From assembly GCA_915066865.1 (NCBI GenBank), contig CAJZEE010000025.1:1-23431 (forward strand): a stretch of 23,431 nucleotides of DNA, given 5' to 3'. The notes below the pieces were generated by a model. The model saw only the letters and a list, made by a program, of their open reading frames with translations. It searched no databases and was not told the origin of the DNA. This document shows positions 8,739 to 17,082 of the stretch, in pieces; position 1 is the stretch's first letter, and every line of letters starts with the position of its first letter. Source of the DNA: an uncultured Veillonella sp. GTDB lineage: Bacteria; Bacillota; Negativicutes; Veillonellales; Veillonellaceae. Position numbers and translations under genes: made by a program.

Positions 8739-11183
8739 TTAACGTAATCTGCAATTAATTTCTGCTAATGCATCGATAATAGCTTGAATATTACCGTCAA
8801 TATCTTCATCGTTCAACGTACCTTCCATAGAGCGGAATTGCAAGTTGTACGCAAGACTGCGATAACCAGCTTCGATATGTTCACCTTCGTAAACGTCGAA
8901 GATAGATGCATTTTCTAAATATTCTCCACCATGCTCTTTAATGATAGATAAAATTTCACCACTAGCAACGGACACAGGTGCAACGATAGCAAGGTCACGG
9001 CTAGTGCCTGGGAATTTACTGAAAGATGTATAGCGGAATGCTGGAATCGTCAAAGATAATACCGCTTCCAAATCGATTTCAAACATATATACTTTACCAG
9101 GCAAATCAAAGTTTTTGCTCACTTGTGGATGTAATTCACCATATTGAGCAATCATTTTACCATCAACTACGTATTGAGCACTCACACCTGGGTGAAAGTA
9201 TGGCTCAGTGCCGCGATTAACTTCATAGCTTGTAACGCCTAGTTCAGTTAACAACGCATCTACAATACCTTTTACATCATAGAAATCTGTAGTGCGTTCT
9301 GCTTTATTCCAACCAGCTTGGTTTGCCTTGCCCATCAATATACCACAGGACATAGGTCGTTCATGAGGTACTTCTGTTAAAGGTAAAGCTTTTGGTTCAT
9401 ATACATTAGCTGTTTCAAATAACCAAAGATCCTTATTTTGTTGCGCAATATTGCGTTTTGCTGCTTCAATAACAGCCGGTACCAATGTTGTACGCATATA
9501 AGGGAATTCTTCGGAAATAGGATTCAAGATTGGAATGGCTGTATAACGGCTATCCCCTTCAGAAAGCATCATATTGGAAAGACCATCTTTATGCATGAAG
9601 CTAAATGTAATGATTTGAGTCATACCCAATTTAGCTAATGCATGTGTAACCTCTTTAGTAAGAGCTTTCTTAGGTGTCATGCCACCAGAGGACAATACCG
9701 CAACAGGGATTGTAGGCGCAATATTATCGTAATTGTAGATACGAGCCACTTCTTCGGCGATATCAGGCATCACTGTTACGTCACCACGCCATGTTGGAAC
9801 GAGGGCAGACAACTTGTCGCCCTCTTCTGTTACAACGAATTCAAGGGCTGTCAAAATACGAACCATTTCGTCTTTTTCAATGTTTGTACCCAAGTAATCA
9901 TTGATTTGTGCTGCTGTGAAAGTTACGGTATGTTGTTCTACAGGATTTTTATATACATCAATTACGCCTACACCAACTTTACAAGTAGGGCAAATTTGTT
10001 GCAATAATTGCGCCGCTCTGTCGATAGCATAGGCGGTGTATTTATGATTTACACCACGTTCAAAACGGCCAGATGCTTCAGAGCGCATGCCAAGAGCTTT
10101 AGCAGTGCGTCGAATAGATGGACCATTAAATACAGCAGCTTCAAACATAACTGTGGTCGTTTCGTTTGTCACTTCACTATCAAACCCACCCATGATACCT
10201 GCTACACCTACTGGACGTTCAGCATCAGCAATAATAAGCATGGAGTCATTCAATTCGCGTTCAGAACCATCAAGTGTAACAAGCACTTCACCATTTTTAG
10301 CACGTCTCGCCACTAATTTATGACCTTTTACATGATCATAATCATAGGCATGCATAGGTTGACCAAGTTCTAACATAACATAATTTGTTACGTCTACTAC
10401 ATTATTGATAGGACGAATACCACTATTGCGCAAACGGTTTTGCATCCACAATGGAGATGGTTCCACCTTAACATCAGTTACTACGCGAGCAGTGAAACGA
10501 GTACAAAGATCATCTGCCTCAATCTCAACAGATGCTTTGCCTTCTATGGACTCACCATTTTCATTTACCATGATAACTGGGAATAAAGCTTTTTGATTTG
10601 TCATCACCCCAAATTCACGGGATAAGCCAACCATGGAAAAACAATCTGCTCGGTTAGCAGTGAGTTCAAACTCATATACGGTATCATTCATACCCAATAC
10701 GTCTTTTACATCAAGACCAATTGGTGTATTTTCAGGAAAAATGTAAATGCCTTGCGCTTCTTCTGGTAACACTAGGTCACTAGAGATACCAAATTCTGCA
10801 ACGGAGCAGAACATGCCTTCGGAGGCAACACCACGCAATTTGCCCTTTTTAATTTCTGTACCATCGGCTAAGCGAGATTTATGGTACGCTACAGGCACGA
10901 TTTGACCTACTGCTACATTAGTAGCGGCTGTTACAATTTGTTTTGTAATAGGCTCGCCTTCTTCAGTAAGGCATTCTACTTGGCATACTTGTAATTTATC
11001 TGCATCTGGGTGTTTTGTGATTTCTACGATTTTACCAGTATAAATTTTCTTAATGCCATTATCCATAGAAATGACATCTTCTACAGGAATACCAGCTTGT
11101 GTTAATTCATCAGCCAATCCTTGAGCAGGACGATTCATATCCACAGGCACGTATTCATTCATCCACTGTAAGCTTGCTTTCAT
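8739..11183 (-). CDS. pheT: Phenylalanyl-tRNA synthetase beta subunit
   Basis: PheT pairs with PheS as an alpha2-beta2 enzyme that charges tRNA-Phe; the beta subunit carries the editing site and tRNA contacts. The 814-residue product has the expected order: a tRNA-binding OB domain at about 45-155, the ELTANRADCFS segment at 173-183, the B3/B4 editing region at about 215-385, the B5 domain at about 405-475, a catalytic-like core, and a C-terminal FDX-ACB anticodon-binding domain at about 720-813. The ATG has a strong site, AGGAGGAACTC, which overlaps the pheS stop codon TAG, so the two are probably translationally coupled. A hairpin (8693-8721) follows the stop. Confidence 0.97.
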   Translation of the reverse strand: MKASLQWMNEYVPVDMNRPAQGLADELTQAGIPVEDVISMDNGIKKIYTGKIVEITKHPDADKLQVCQVECLTEEGEPITKQIVTAATNVAVGQIVPVAYHKSRLADGTEIKKGKLRGVASEGMFCSVAEFGISSDLVLPEEAQGIYIFPENTPIGLDVKDVLGMNDTVYEFELTANRADCFSMVGLSREFGVMTNQKALFPVIMVNENGESIEGKASVEIEADDLCTRFTARVVTDVKVEPSPLWMQNRLRNSGIRPINNVVDVTNYVMLELGQPMHAYDYDHVKGHKLVARRAKNGEVLVTLDGSERELNDSMLIIADAERPVGVAGIMGGFDSEVTNETTTVMFEAAVFNGPSIRRTAKALGMRSEASGRFERGVNHKYTAYAIDRAAQLLQQICPTCKVGVGVIDVYKNPVEQHTVTFTAAQINDYLGTNIEKDEMVRILTALEFVVTEEGDKLSALVPTWRGDVTVMPDIAEEVARIYNYDNIAPTIPVAVLSSGGMTPKKALTKEVTHALAKLGMTQIITFSFMHKDGLSNMMLSEGDSRYTAIPILNPISEEFPYMRTTLVPAVIEAAKRNIAQQNKDLWLFETANVYEPKALPLTEVPHERPMSCGILMGKANQAGWNKAERTTDFYDVKGIVDALLTELGVTSYEVNRGTEPYFHPGVSAQYVVDGKMIAQYGELHPQVSKNFDLPGKVYMFEIDLEAVLSLTIPAFRYTSFSKFPGTSRDLAIVAPVSVASGEILSIIKEHGGEYLENASIFDVYEGEHIEAGYRSLAYNLQFRSMEGTLNDEDIDGNIQAIIDALAEINCRLR

Positions 11184-11192
11184 GAGTTCCTC

Positions 11193-12215
11193 CTAAAATT
11201 GTTCTAAGAATCGTACATCGTCTTCAAAGAATAGGCGTAAATCGTTAATGCCGTATAGCAGCATTGCAATACGTTCTACGCCCATGCCAAAGGCAAAGCC
11301 TTTAACCTTTTCAGGATCGTACCCATTAATGCGTAATACGTCAGGATGAACCATACCGCAGCCTAAGATTTCAAGCCAACCTGTATGAGAGCATACACGA
11401 CAACCATCTCCACCACACATTACACAGGAAATATCTACCTCTGCAGATGGTTCTGTAAATGGGAAGAAACTCGTACGGAAACGCACCTTTGTTTCATCAC
11501 CATACATGTGACGCAAGAAGGACTCTAATGTACCTTTTAAGTCAGCAAATGTAATGTGCTCATCGATGATGAGACCTTCCACTTGATGGAATACTGGGGA
11601 ATGTGTCGCATCATAGTCCCAACGATAAACCTTACCAGGCGCAATCATACGAATTGGGCTGTTAGGCTCATGACGTTGCATAGTACGAGCTTGCACTGGA
11701 GATGTATGTGTACGTAACAAAAAGTTTTCAGTAATATAGAAGGAATCTTGCATATCGCGTGCTGGATGATCTTTAGGCAAGTTTAAGCACTCAAAGTTAT
11801 AGTAATCTTGCTCTACTTCTGGACCTTCTTCAACGGTATAACCCATTTTCATAAAGAAGTCTTCAATCATTTCATTAACCTTAGTTAATGGATGAATGTG
11901 ACCAGTTTTTGGCGCACGACCAGGCAATGTAATATCGATGTGCTCTTGCTCTAAACGAGCATTCAACTCTGCGGTTTCCATGCGAGTTTTTACAGCATCA
12001 ATTTCAGCCTCTAATGCTTCACGAACAGCATTAACGAGAGCACCAGCCTTCGGACGTTCTTCTGGAGATAATTTACCAAGCCCTTTTAGTAAGGCCGTTA
12101 CCTCACCTTTTTTACCTAAATATTTAACACGTATATCTTGCAACGCTTGTTGATCAGCAGCGCCTTTGATGGCATCAAGGGCTTCTGCCTTAATACGTTG
12201 TAATTCTTGTTCCAT
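11193..12215 (-). CDS. pheS: Phenylalanyl-tRNA synthetase alpha subunit
   Basis: PheS is the catalytic alpha subunit of the class II synthetase. The 340-residue length is standard. An N-terminal coiled coil (about 1-90) precedes the catalytic core. HTSPVQAR is at 170-177. The motif 2 region, with Arg198, runs from about 194 to 211, and motif 3 GFAFGMGVERI is at 306-316. Four cysteines at 264, 267, 272 and 275 match the usual CVMCGGDGCRVC loop. The ATG has AGGAGG nine bases upstream. It sits 36 bases after the thioesterase gene and 9 bases before pheT. A probable internal promoter overlaps the thioesterase stop codon. The predicted leader is too short for a T-box, which often controls pheST in other Firmicutes. 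Confidence 0.97.
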   Translation of the reverse strand: MEQELQRIKAEALDAIKGAADQQALQDIRVKYLGKKGEVTALLKGLGKLSPEERPKAGALVNAVREALEAEIDAVKTRMETAELNARLEQEHIDITLPGRAPKTGHIHPLTKVNEMIEDFFMKMGYTVEEGPEVEQDYYNFECLNLPKDHPARDMQDSFYITENFLLRTHTSPVQARTMQRHEPNSPIRMIAPGKVYRWDYDATHSPVFHQVEGLIIDEHITFADLKGTLESFLRHMYGDETKVRFRTSFFPFTEPSAEVDISCVMCGGDGCRVCSHTGWLEILGCGMVHPDVLRINGYDPEKVKGFAFGMGVERIAMLLYGINDLRLFFEDDVRFLEQF

Positions 12216-12250
12216 TCAAGCATCCTCCTATAGTTAAAAGTCTAAACTAT

Positions 12251-12280
12251 ATTATACCAAATCAGGGTTATCTTCTTCAA
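12251..12280 (-). promoter_or_regulatory. Probable internal promoter of pheST
   Basis: The minus strand has TGGTATAAT, a perfect -10 (12251-12256) with an extended -10 TG, and TTGAAG (12275-12280) 18 bases upstream. It overlaps the thioesterase stop codon and would give a leader of about 30 nt before pheS. Confidence 0.55.
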
Positions 12281-12716
12281 TAAAACGCCATGGTAAATCA
12301 GGTAATGGTCTCTCTTCTAATACATAGAATGTGCCTCTTGCCAAGTGAACGAGCTCACCTAGTTCATTATAAATACAAGCTGTAGCAACCATCGTGGTCT
12401 TACCATTATGTTCTACATTGGCTACACCGCGTAATAAAGTGCCACCCTTAACGGACTTTACATAGTTACCACTAATATCGATAGTACTCACAGACTTGCC
12501 TAATGTAAAACATGCAGAGCCCATTACACTATCAGCAAAACCAATACATACAGCACCATGTAAGTGACCTCTAAAGTTGCAATATTCTGTTTCATTTGTT
12601 TGCAATGTCATTTCCGCATGACCAGCATCTACTGCGGTAACTTCAGAATCTTTCACCCAGGAAAATGGATTCTGGTCTCGTAATTCGTTGAAATATTCTA
12701 ACAATGTTGTAGCCAT
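12252..12716 (-). CDS. PaaI-type hotdog-fold thioesterase
   Basis: Small hotdog proteins of this kind hydrolyse acyl-CoA or related thioesters as cytoplasmic oligomers. The 154-residue product is a single hotdog domain. It has the family's helix signature HLHGAVCIGFADS at about 51-63, where His53-Gly54 and Asp62 match the usual HGG...D pattern with Ala in place of the second Gly. I chose the ATG at 12714-12716 because GGAG lies six bases upstream; an in-frame ATG at 12726-12728 has no ribosome binding site and overlaps that GGAG. It precedes pheS by 36 bases and may share its transcript. Nothing in the sequence shows the substrate, and the link to pheST may be only positional. Confidence 0.85.
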   Translation of the reverse strand: MATTLLEYFNELRDQNPFSWVKDSEVTAVDAGHAEMTLQTNETEYCNFRGHLHGAVCIGFADSVMGSACFTLGKSVSTIDISGNYVKSVKGGTLLRGVANVEHNGKTTMVATACIYNELGELVHLARGTFYVLEERPLPDLPWRFIEEDNPDLV

Positions 12717-12784
12717 AAGGTTCTCCATTCTATATACATACCCATAGATTAACTAATCTAAATACTAAGTCTATTACATTACCT

Positions 12785-12813
12785 GTATGAAAATCTCTAT
12801 AGTTATATGTCAA
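12785..12813 (-). promoter_or_regulatory. Tentative promoter of the thioesterase gene
   Basis: A perfect TTGACA (12808-12813, minus strand) is the best -35 box in the gap. The hexamer 17 bases downstream, TCATAC (12785-12790), is a poor -10, so this is tentative. Confidence 0.3.
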
Positions 12814-12831
12814 AATTCAATATAAACATAT

Positions 12832-12875
12832 AAAAATAGTGCGTTACATCATACATATTGTATCATGCAACGCAC
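12832..12875 (-). terminator. Terminator of the mac efflux operon
   Basis: Arms 12860-12875 and 12839-12854 (outer stem GTGCGTT/AACGCAC) form a 16-bp stem with one mismatch and one wobble. On the minus strand TATTTTTA follows. It lies about 65 bases downstream of the permease stop codon. Confidence 0.8.
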
Positions 12876-12941
12876 CATATGCGAATAACTCTATCTAATT
12901 ATATGGTATGTTCTTAAGAAAATACATTTATAAATTCAAAA

Positions 12942-14153
12942 CTATTCATAATGCAATGCATCGATTGGATTGAGTTTAGCCGCTTTACGGGCTGGATATA
13001 TACCAAAAATCAAACCAATAGCCATGGAAAAGGCAAAGGACATTATGATTGTTGGAACAGATACAACTGTACTCATTCCAGATACCATTCCGATTACTTT
13101 TGAGGCTCCTATACCGAAAGCAATACCAATAAAGCCCCCCATCAAACTGATTACAACGGCTTCTATTAAGAATTGCGTAACAATTACGCTATACGTAGCC
13201 CCCAAAGCTTTACGCACACCAATTTCTCGAGTCCGTTCCGTTACAGATACAAGCATGATGTTCATAATACCAATGCCACCTACAACTAGAGAAATCGCAG
13301 CAACAGCCCCCAGGAATAACGTAAATGTTCCGGTCGTCTGAGCCACTGTTTCCATAATAGATTTCATATTTTGAATATTGAAGTCATCCAAATTTGTATC
13401 TTTAATATTATGACGAACACGCAACAAGTTCTCTATATCTGCCTGCAAACGATCGATGCCCTCATCATCCTTAGCCACAACATACACCATGCGAAGATAG
13501 TCAATGCCCTCTACGCGCTCCATTGATGTTGTATATGGAATTAACACCGTATCGTCTTGGTCATTACCCATGGTTCCGTTCCCTTTACTTTTGAGAACAC
13601 CAATGACACGGAATGGAATATTTTTAACACGGATTTCCTTGCCTACAGGATCTTCATCAGCAAACAAATTTTTTACTACCGTTTGTCCCACAACCGCTAC
13701 ACGTTCTCGGTTCTGAACATTTTTATCGGAGAAAAATCGACCAGATGTCATAGTCCAATTATTTACGTCCTGAAAGTTAGAATTAACCCCCGCAACAGAT
13801 GTAGTCCAGTTTTTATTTTGATAAATCACCACATAAGAGCCATTTGTCATAGGACTGGCGGCTTTTACACCTTCTAACTTGGCAATAGCTTCATAGTCAG
13901 ATATTTTCAACGATTTCATGGACCCCTGCGAAGGTCTAGCACCTGGCGTCCGCGGCGCCCCTGGCAGAACTACCAACAAGTTAGAGCCTAAGCTAGAAAT
14001 AGAATTCTCAATATCTTGCTTCACCCCATTACCGATAGATACCAATGCAATAACTGCAGCTACACCAATAATGATACCTAGCATGGTCAAGAGGGATCGT
14101 AATTTATTTGCAACCAAGGAAGCCCATGCCATTAGAAAACTTTCTTTATACAT
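12942..14153 (-). CDS. macB: MacB-type ABC transporter permease
   Basis: This is the transmembrane subunit of a MacAB-like tripartite exporter, which in diderm bacteria moves substrates from the periplasm through a TolC-type channel. The 403-residue product has one N-terminal membrane segment (about 18-42) and a long MacB periplasmic core domain (about 43-270). A C-terminal FtsX domain follows, with three membrane segments (about 277-300, 328-352 and 365-390) and the typical SVTERTREIGVRKALGA motif between the first two. In E. coli MacB the ATPase and permease are fused; here they are separate, as in many Firmicutes. The ATG overlaps the last eight bases of the ATPase gene and has AAAGGAGG upstream, so translation is coupled. 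The substrate (antibiotic, peptide or lipid) cannot be told. Confidence 0.92.
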   Translation of the reverse strand: MYKESFLMAWASLVANKLRSLLTMLGIIIGVAAVIALVSIGNGVKQDIENSISSLGSNLLVVLPGAPRTPGARPSQGSMKSLKISDYEAIAKLEGVKAASPMTNGSYVVIYQNKNWTTSVAGVNSNFQDVNNWTMTSGRFFSDKNVQNRERVAVVGQTVVKNLFADEDPVGKEIRVKNIPFRVIGVLKSKGNGTMGNDQDDTVLIPYTTSMERVEGIDYLRMVYVVAKDDEGIDRLQADIENLLRVRHNIKDTNLDDFNIQNMKSIMETVAQTTGTFTLFLGAVAAISLVVGGIGIMNIMLVSVTERTREIGVRKALGATYSVIVTQFLIEAVVISLMGGFIGIAFGIGASKVIGMVSGMSTVVSVPTIIMSFAFSMAIGLIFGIYPARKAAKLNPIDALHYE

Positions 14154-14868
14154 TAGGCACCTCCTTTATAGGAGTCATATTAGAATTGAACGAATCCTCT
14201 ACGATTATCCCATCTTTCAAGACTACATTACGACTCGCATACGTAGCAATATCAGGTTCATGTGTAACTAGAAGAATTGTACGTCCTTCATCGTGAAGCC
14301 CTCTAAATATATTCATAACATCAATGGTTGACTTAGAGTCGAGATTCCCTGTCGGTTCATCAGCCATAATAATAGCAGGATTATTCGCCAACGCACGAGC
14401 AATCGCTACACGTTGTCGTTGCCCCCCAGACAACTCGGATGGCAAGTGATCCATACGCTCGTCTAATCCGACAGACTGTAATAATTGAGAAGCTCGTTCA
14501 ATGCGCATCTTTTTATTTACACCTGCATAAATCATAGGAAGCGCTACATTTTCTAGGGCTGTTAATTTTGTCAACAAATTAAAGCTTTGAAATACAAAAC
14601 CGATCTGTTTATTACGCACATACGCAAGCTCATCATCAGATAATGTAGCAACCTCGTCTCCATTGAGTCGATAAGAACCAGTTGTAGGTCGGTCCAAACA
14701 TCCGAGAATATTCATAAAGGTTGATTTACCTGAGCCAGATGGTCCCATAATGGATACAAATTCACCCTTATTGACAACTAAATCAATGCCATGTAGAACA
14801 GGTACTGATAATTTGCCATTCACATAGGTTTTTGTAATTCCTTGTATATCAATTACTGTTTGGTTCAT
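14146..14868 (-). CDS. MacB/LolD-type ABC transporter ATP-binding protein
   Basis: This is the nucleotide-binding subunit powering the adjoining permease. The 240-residue product has Walker A GPSGSGKS at 42-49, Q-loop Gln94, signature LSGGQ at 146-150, Walker B IIMADE at 166-171 and the switch His203. The EPTGNLD after Walker B is typical of the MacB/LolD/FtsE group. I chose the ATG at 14866-14868, 12 bases after the adaptor stop codon, with GGGTAGGTG as an imperfect ribosome binding site; an in-frame GTG six bases earlier is a possible alternative. The C-terminus extends about 20 residues beyond the D-loop/H-loop core and overlaps the permease start by eight bases. It is the second gene of the three-gene operon. 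Confidence 0.93.
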   Translation of the reverse strand: MNQTVIDIQGITKTYVNGKLSVPVLHGIDLVVNKGEFVSIMGPSGSGKSTFMNILGCLDRPTTGSYRLNGDEVATLSDDELAYVRNKQIGFVFQSFNLLTKLTALENVALPMIYAGVNKKMRIERASQLLQSVGLDERMDHLPSELSGGQRQRVAIARALANNPAIIMADEPTGNLDSKSTIDVMNIFRGLHDEGRTILLVTHEPDIATYASRNVVLKDGIIVEDSFNSNMTPIKEVPNV

Positions 14869-14880
14869 AAGCACCTACCC

Positions 14881-15963
14881 TTAGAATGGTCCAGCTACAT
14901 TATTTTTGGGTGCATTTACATCACCGCTTACGATAATTTCATCACCTTCAGATAAACCTTTTAAGATTTGAACATTAGTATCCCCAGTTACACCTGTAGA
15001 GACAGCGGTTCGTACTGGTTGACCATCTTTTATAACATATACATACTCACCTTGTTTGTCCGTACGTACAGCAGTAAGAGGAACTACCAATGTATTTTTA
15101 ATATCTTCACCAAAGATTGTGGCACGAGCCGTCATAGTTGGTAGGAAATTACCTGCAATATTTTCAGGAATTTGAACCTTAACAGTATAGTACACAACAC
15201 TACTACTTGTAGTGCCCATATTACCTTTTGTACCTTTTGCAATTTCAGAAACGTAACCTGTGAAAGTTTCACCTGGCTTAGAATCTACAGTAAACTCTAC
15301 TTTAGCACCTTGTTTGATATTGCCAATATCTGTTTCATCTACAGTAAGATAAATCTCTAAATTTTTTAAATCTGCAATAGTAGCAATGATCATTTGTGTG
15401 GAAATACCAGTACTAATAGTTTGACCGGCTTTTAGCGGTGTACCAACAACAGTACCAGACATTGGAGCTGTAATGGTAGCATCACTTAAATCTGCGGCTG
15501 CTCGTTCATAGGTAGATTTAGCACGTTCATAAGCTGTTACAGAATCATCATATGTTTGTTGTGCAATAGCATCTTGAGCCGCCAAAGATTTATAACGATT
15601 CATATCAAGTTCTGCTTTAGCCAACGCTGCACGGGCATCATCAACAGATGCTTGTAATTGACGTGTATCAATATAAGCAATAACTTGACCAGCCGTAACT
15701 TGATCATTCTCTTTAACTAAAACTTTTTCAAGTTTACCAGCAACGTTTGTAGAAACATCTACATAATTTACAGGGTTAATAGTACCTGTAGCACTGATAC
15801 TAGTTTTTACATCACCCTTTTCAACCTTGCCAGTAGTGTATAACGTTTGTGCTTGATTTGCATTTAGACTATCCATGTAGTAATATGTGCCGCCACCAAG
15901 AACACAAAGAACAACAGCACCTGTTACTATACGTTTACGATGCTTTTGTAAGAACTCTTTCAT
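14881..15963 (-). CDS. macA: MacA/HlyD-family periplasmic adaptor
   Basis: This membrane fusion protein would bridge the MacB-type pump and an outer-membrane TolC-like channel. The 360-residue product has an N-terminal membrane anchor at about 11-29. Two biotinyl-lipoyl half-motifs flank a short alpha-helical hairpin (about 95-165, Ala/Asp/Arg-rich heptads). A beta-barrel domain (about 205-290) and a membrane-proximal domain ending near residue 355 follow. The phrase VDVSTNVAGKLEKVLVKENDQV is typical of MacA. The ATG has AAAAGGAGATCATA upstream. It is the first gene of the operon, with a good promoter at 16039-16067. No outer-membrane channel gene is in the window, so one must be supplied from elsewhere. 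Confidence 0.92.
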   Translation of the reverse strand: MKEFLQKHRKRIVTGAVVLCVLGGGTYYYMDSLNANQAQTLYTTGKVEKGDVKTSISATGTINPVNYVDVSTNVAGKLEKVLVKENDQVTAGQVIAYIDTRQLQASVDDARAALAKAELDMNRYKSLAAQDAIAQQTYDDSVTAYERAKSTYERAAADLSDATITAPMSGTVVGTPLKAGQTISTGISTQMIIATIADLKNLEIYLTVDETDIGNIKQGAKVEFTVDSKPGETFTGYVSEIAKGTKGNMGTTSSSVVYYTVKVQIPENIAGNFLPTMTARATIFGEDIKNTLVVPLTAVRTDKQGEYVYVIKDGQPVRTAVSTGVTGDTNVQILKGLSEGDEIIVSGDVNAPKNNVAGPF

Positions 15964-16038
15964 TATGATCTCCTTTTTTTAAGATGAAGATATATTAAAA
16001 AGACATTTATTCTATATCAACACATATAGTATTTTTAA

Positions 16039-16067
16039 ATTATACAGCACCAATTGCTTTTACGCAA
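16039..16067 (-). promoter_or_regulatory. Sigma-A type promoter of the mac operon
   Basis: On the minus strand, TTGCGT (16062-16067) and a perfect TATAAT (16039-16044) are spaced 17 bases apart. The predicted leader before macA is about 70 nt. Confidence 0.75.
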
Positions 16068-16068
16068 T
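16053..16068. promoter_or_regulatory. Possible operator in the mac promoter
   Basis: A short inverted repeat, ATTGC-6-GCAAT (arms 16053-16057 and 16064-16068), covers the -35 box and the adjoining part of the spacer. That position would suit a repressor or MerR-like activator. The arms are only 5 bases, so chance is a real alternative. No regulator gene lies next to it. Confidence 0.25.
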
Positions 16069-16100
16069 ATAATTTCATTAATGAATAAATTATGATATAT

Positions 16101-16123
16101 AAAAAATGGCCCTTACGGGCCAT
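16101..16123 (-). terminator. Terminator of pfkA
   Basis: Arms ATGGCCC (16106-16112) and GGGCCAT (16117-16123) form a stem with a TTAC loop (plus-strand reading). On the minus strand TTTTTTATA follows. The first stem base overlaps the pfkA stop codon. Confidence 0.88.
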
Positions 16124-17082
16124 TAACTACTCAATATTGATAATAGTCTATAATCCTTTTCATCAATTGGAAATTCAAGACGTTCTGCCTCTTCATAAGA
16201 TAGAGCGCGTATATGACCATCTATATAACCTACTAATCGGTTATCAACACCACTCATCAAAAGATTAAGGCAGGATTCACCCATACGAGCCGCTAAAATA
16301 GCATCAAATGCCGATGGACCTCCACCACGTTGTAAGTATCCTAACACGGTTAGGCTAGGATCAAATTCCGTATGCTCCTTGATGAAAGCTTTCACCTCAC
16401 CGCTGTTATAGGCACCTTCTGCAACAAGGATGACACTATATTCTTTACCCCGAATTTGTGTTTCCTTTAAATGACGACACACCGCATGTAAAGGCATTGG
16501 ATTTTCAGGAACCAAAACTATTTCTGCCCCACAAGCTAGGCCTGCCTTTAATGCAATATGTCCAGCTTTGCGCCCCATGACCTCCACAATAGCTACACGT
16601 TCATGGGAGTTTGAGGTATCCCGAATACGCCCAACCGCATCAACTACCGTATTAAGAGCCGTATCATATCCTATTGTATATTGCGTACCACCCATATCGT
16701 TATCAATCGTACATGGAATGGTCATAGTGGACATGCCAAGTTTAGATAAACCTGTAGCACCACGCATGGAACCATCCCCACCAATAACGACCAGATGGTC
16801 AATGTCATGAACTTTCAAAATATCATAAGCTTTGCGTTGAATCTCTTCATTTTGAAATTCTGGAAAACGAGCCGTTTTCAGCATCGTGCCACCTTGTGTT
16901 ATGATGCCACCAACGTCTCGATTCGATAAGGGAAATATCTTTTCCTCAATAATACCTAAATAGCCACGCTCAATGCCAAACACTTCAAAGCCTTCATGTA
17001 TAGCTTTTCTAGTTAGCGCTCTTATGGCGGCGTTCATTCCAGGTGCGTCTCCGCCGCTTGTTAGTATTGCGATTCTTCTCAT
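16123..17082 (-). CDS. pfkA: ATP-dependent 6-phosphofructokinase
   Basis: PfkA phosphorylates fructose 6-phosphate to fructose 1,6-bisphosphate in glycolysis. The 319-residue product keeps E. coli numbering throughout: Gly11 in GGDAPGMN, Arg72, GGDGS at 101-105, catalytic Asp127 in TIDND (125-129), Arg162, MGR at 169-171, Glu222 and Arg252. Position 249, His in E. coli, is Tyr here. Allosteric-site residues Arg21, Arg25, Arg154, Glu187, Arg211 and Lys213 are present, but Arg54 is Asn with Arg next to it at 55. I chose the ATG at 17080-17082 because AAGGGGG (17091-17097) is eight bases upstream. An ATG two codons earlier is only two bases from that site. The first 74 bases overlap the end of the kinase-like gene upstream in a different frame. 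Confidence 0.96.
   Translation of the reverse strand: MRRIAILTSGGDAPGMNAAIRALTRKAIHEGFEVFGIERGYLGIIEEKIFPLSNRDVGGIITQGGTMLKTARFPEFQNEEIQRKAYDILKVHDIDHLVVIGGDGSMRGATGLSKLGMSTMTIPCTIDNDMGGTQYTIGYDTALNTVVDAVGRIRDTSNSHERVAIVEVMGRKAGHIALKAGLACGAEIVLVPENPMPLHAVCRHLKETQIRGKEYSVILVAEGAYNSGEVKAFIKEHTEFDPSLTVLGYLQRGGGPSAFDAILAARMGESCLNLLMSGVDNRLVGYIDGHIRALSYEEAERLEFPIDEKDYRLLSILSS

Noticed and set aside
9642..10007. Plus-strand open frame of 121 codons inside pheT
   Set aside because: Complement of a strongly supported gene; Cys/His-rich translation without any family pattern or convincing ribosome binding site.
12717..12728. Thioesterase start at the first ATG (12728)
   Set aside because: No ribosome binding site lies upstream and this ATG overlaps the GGAG that serves the second ATG.
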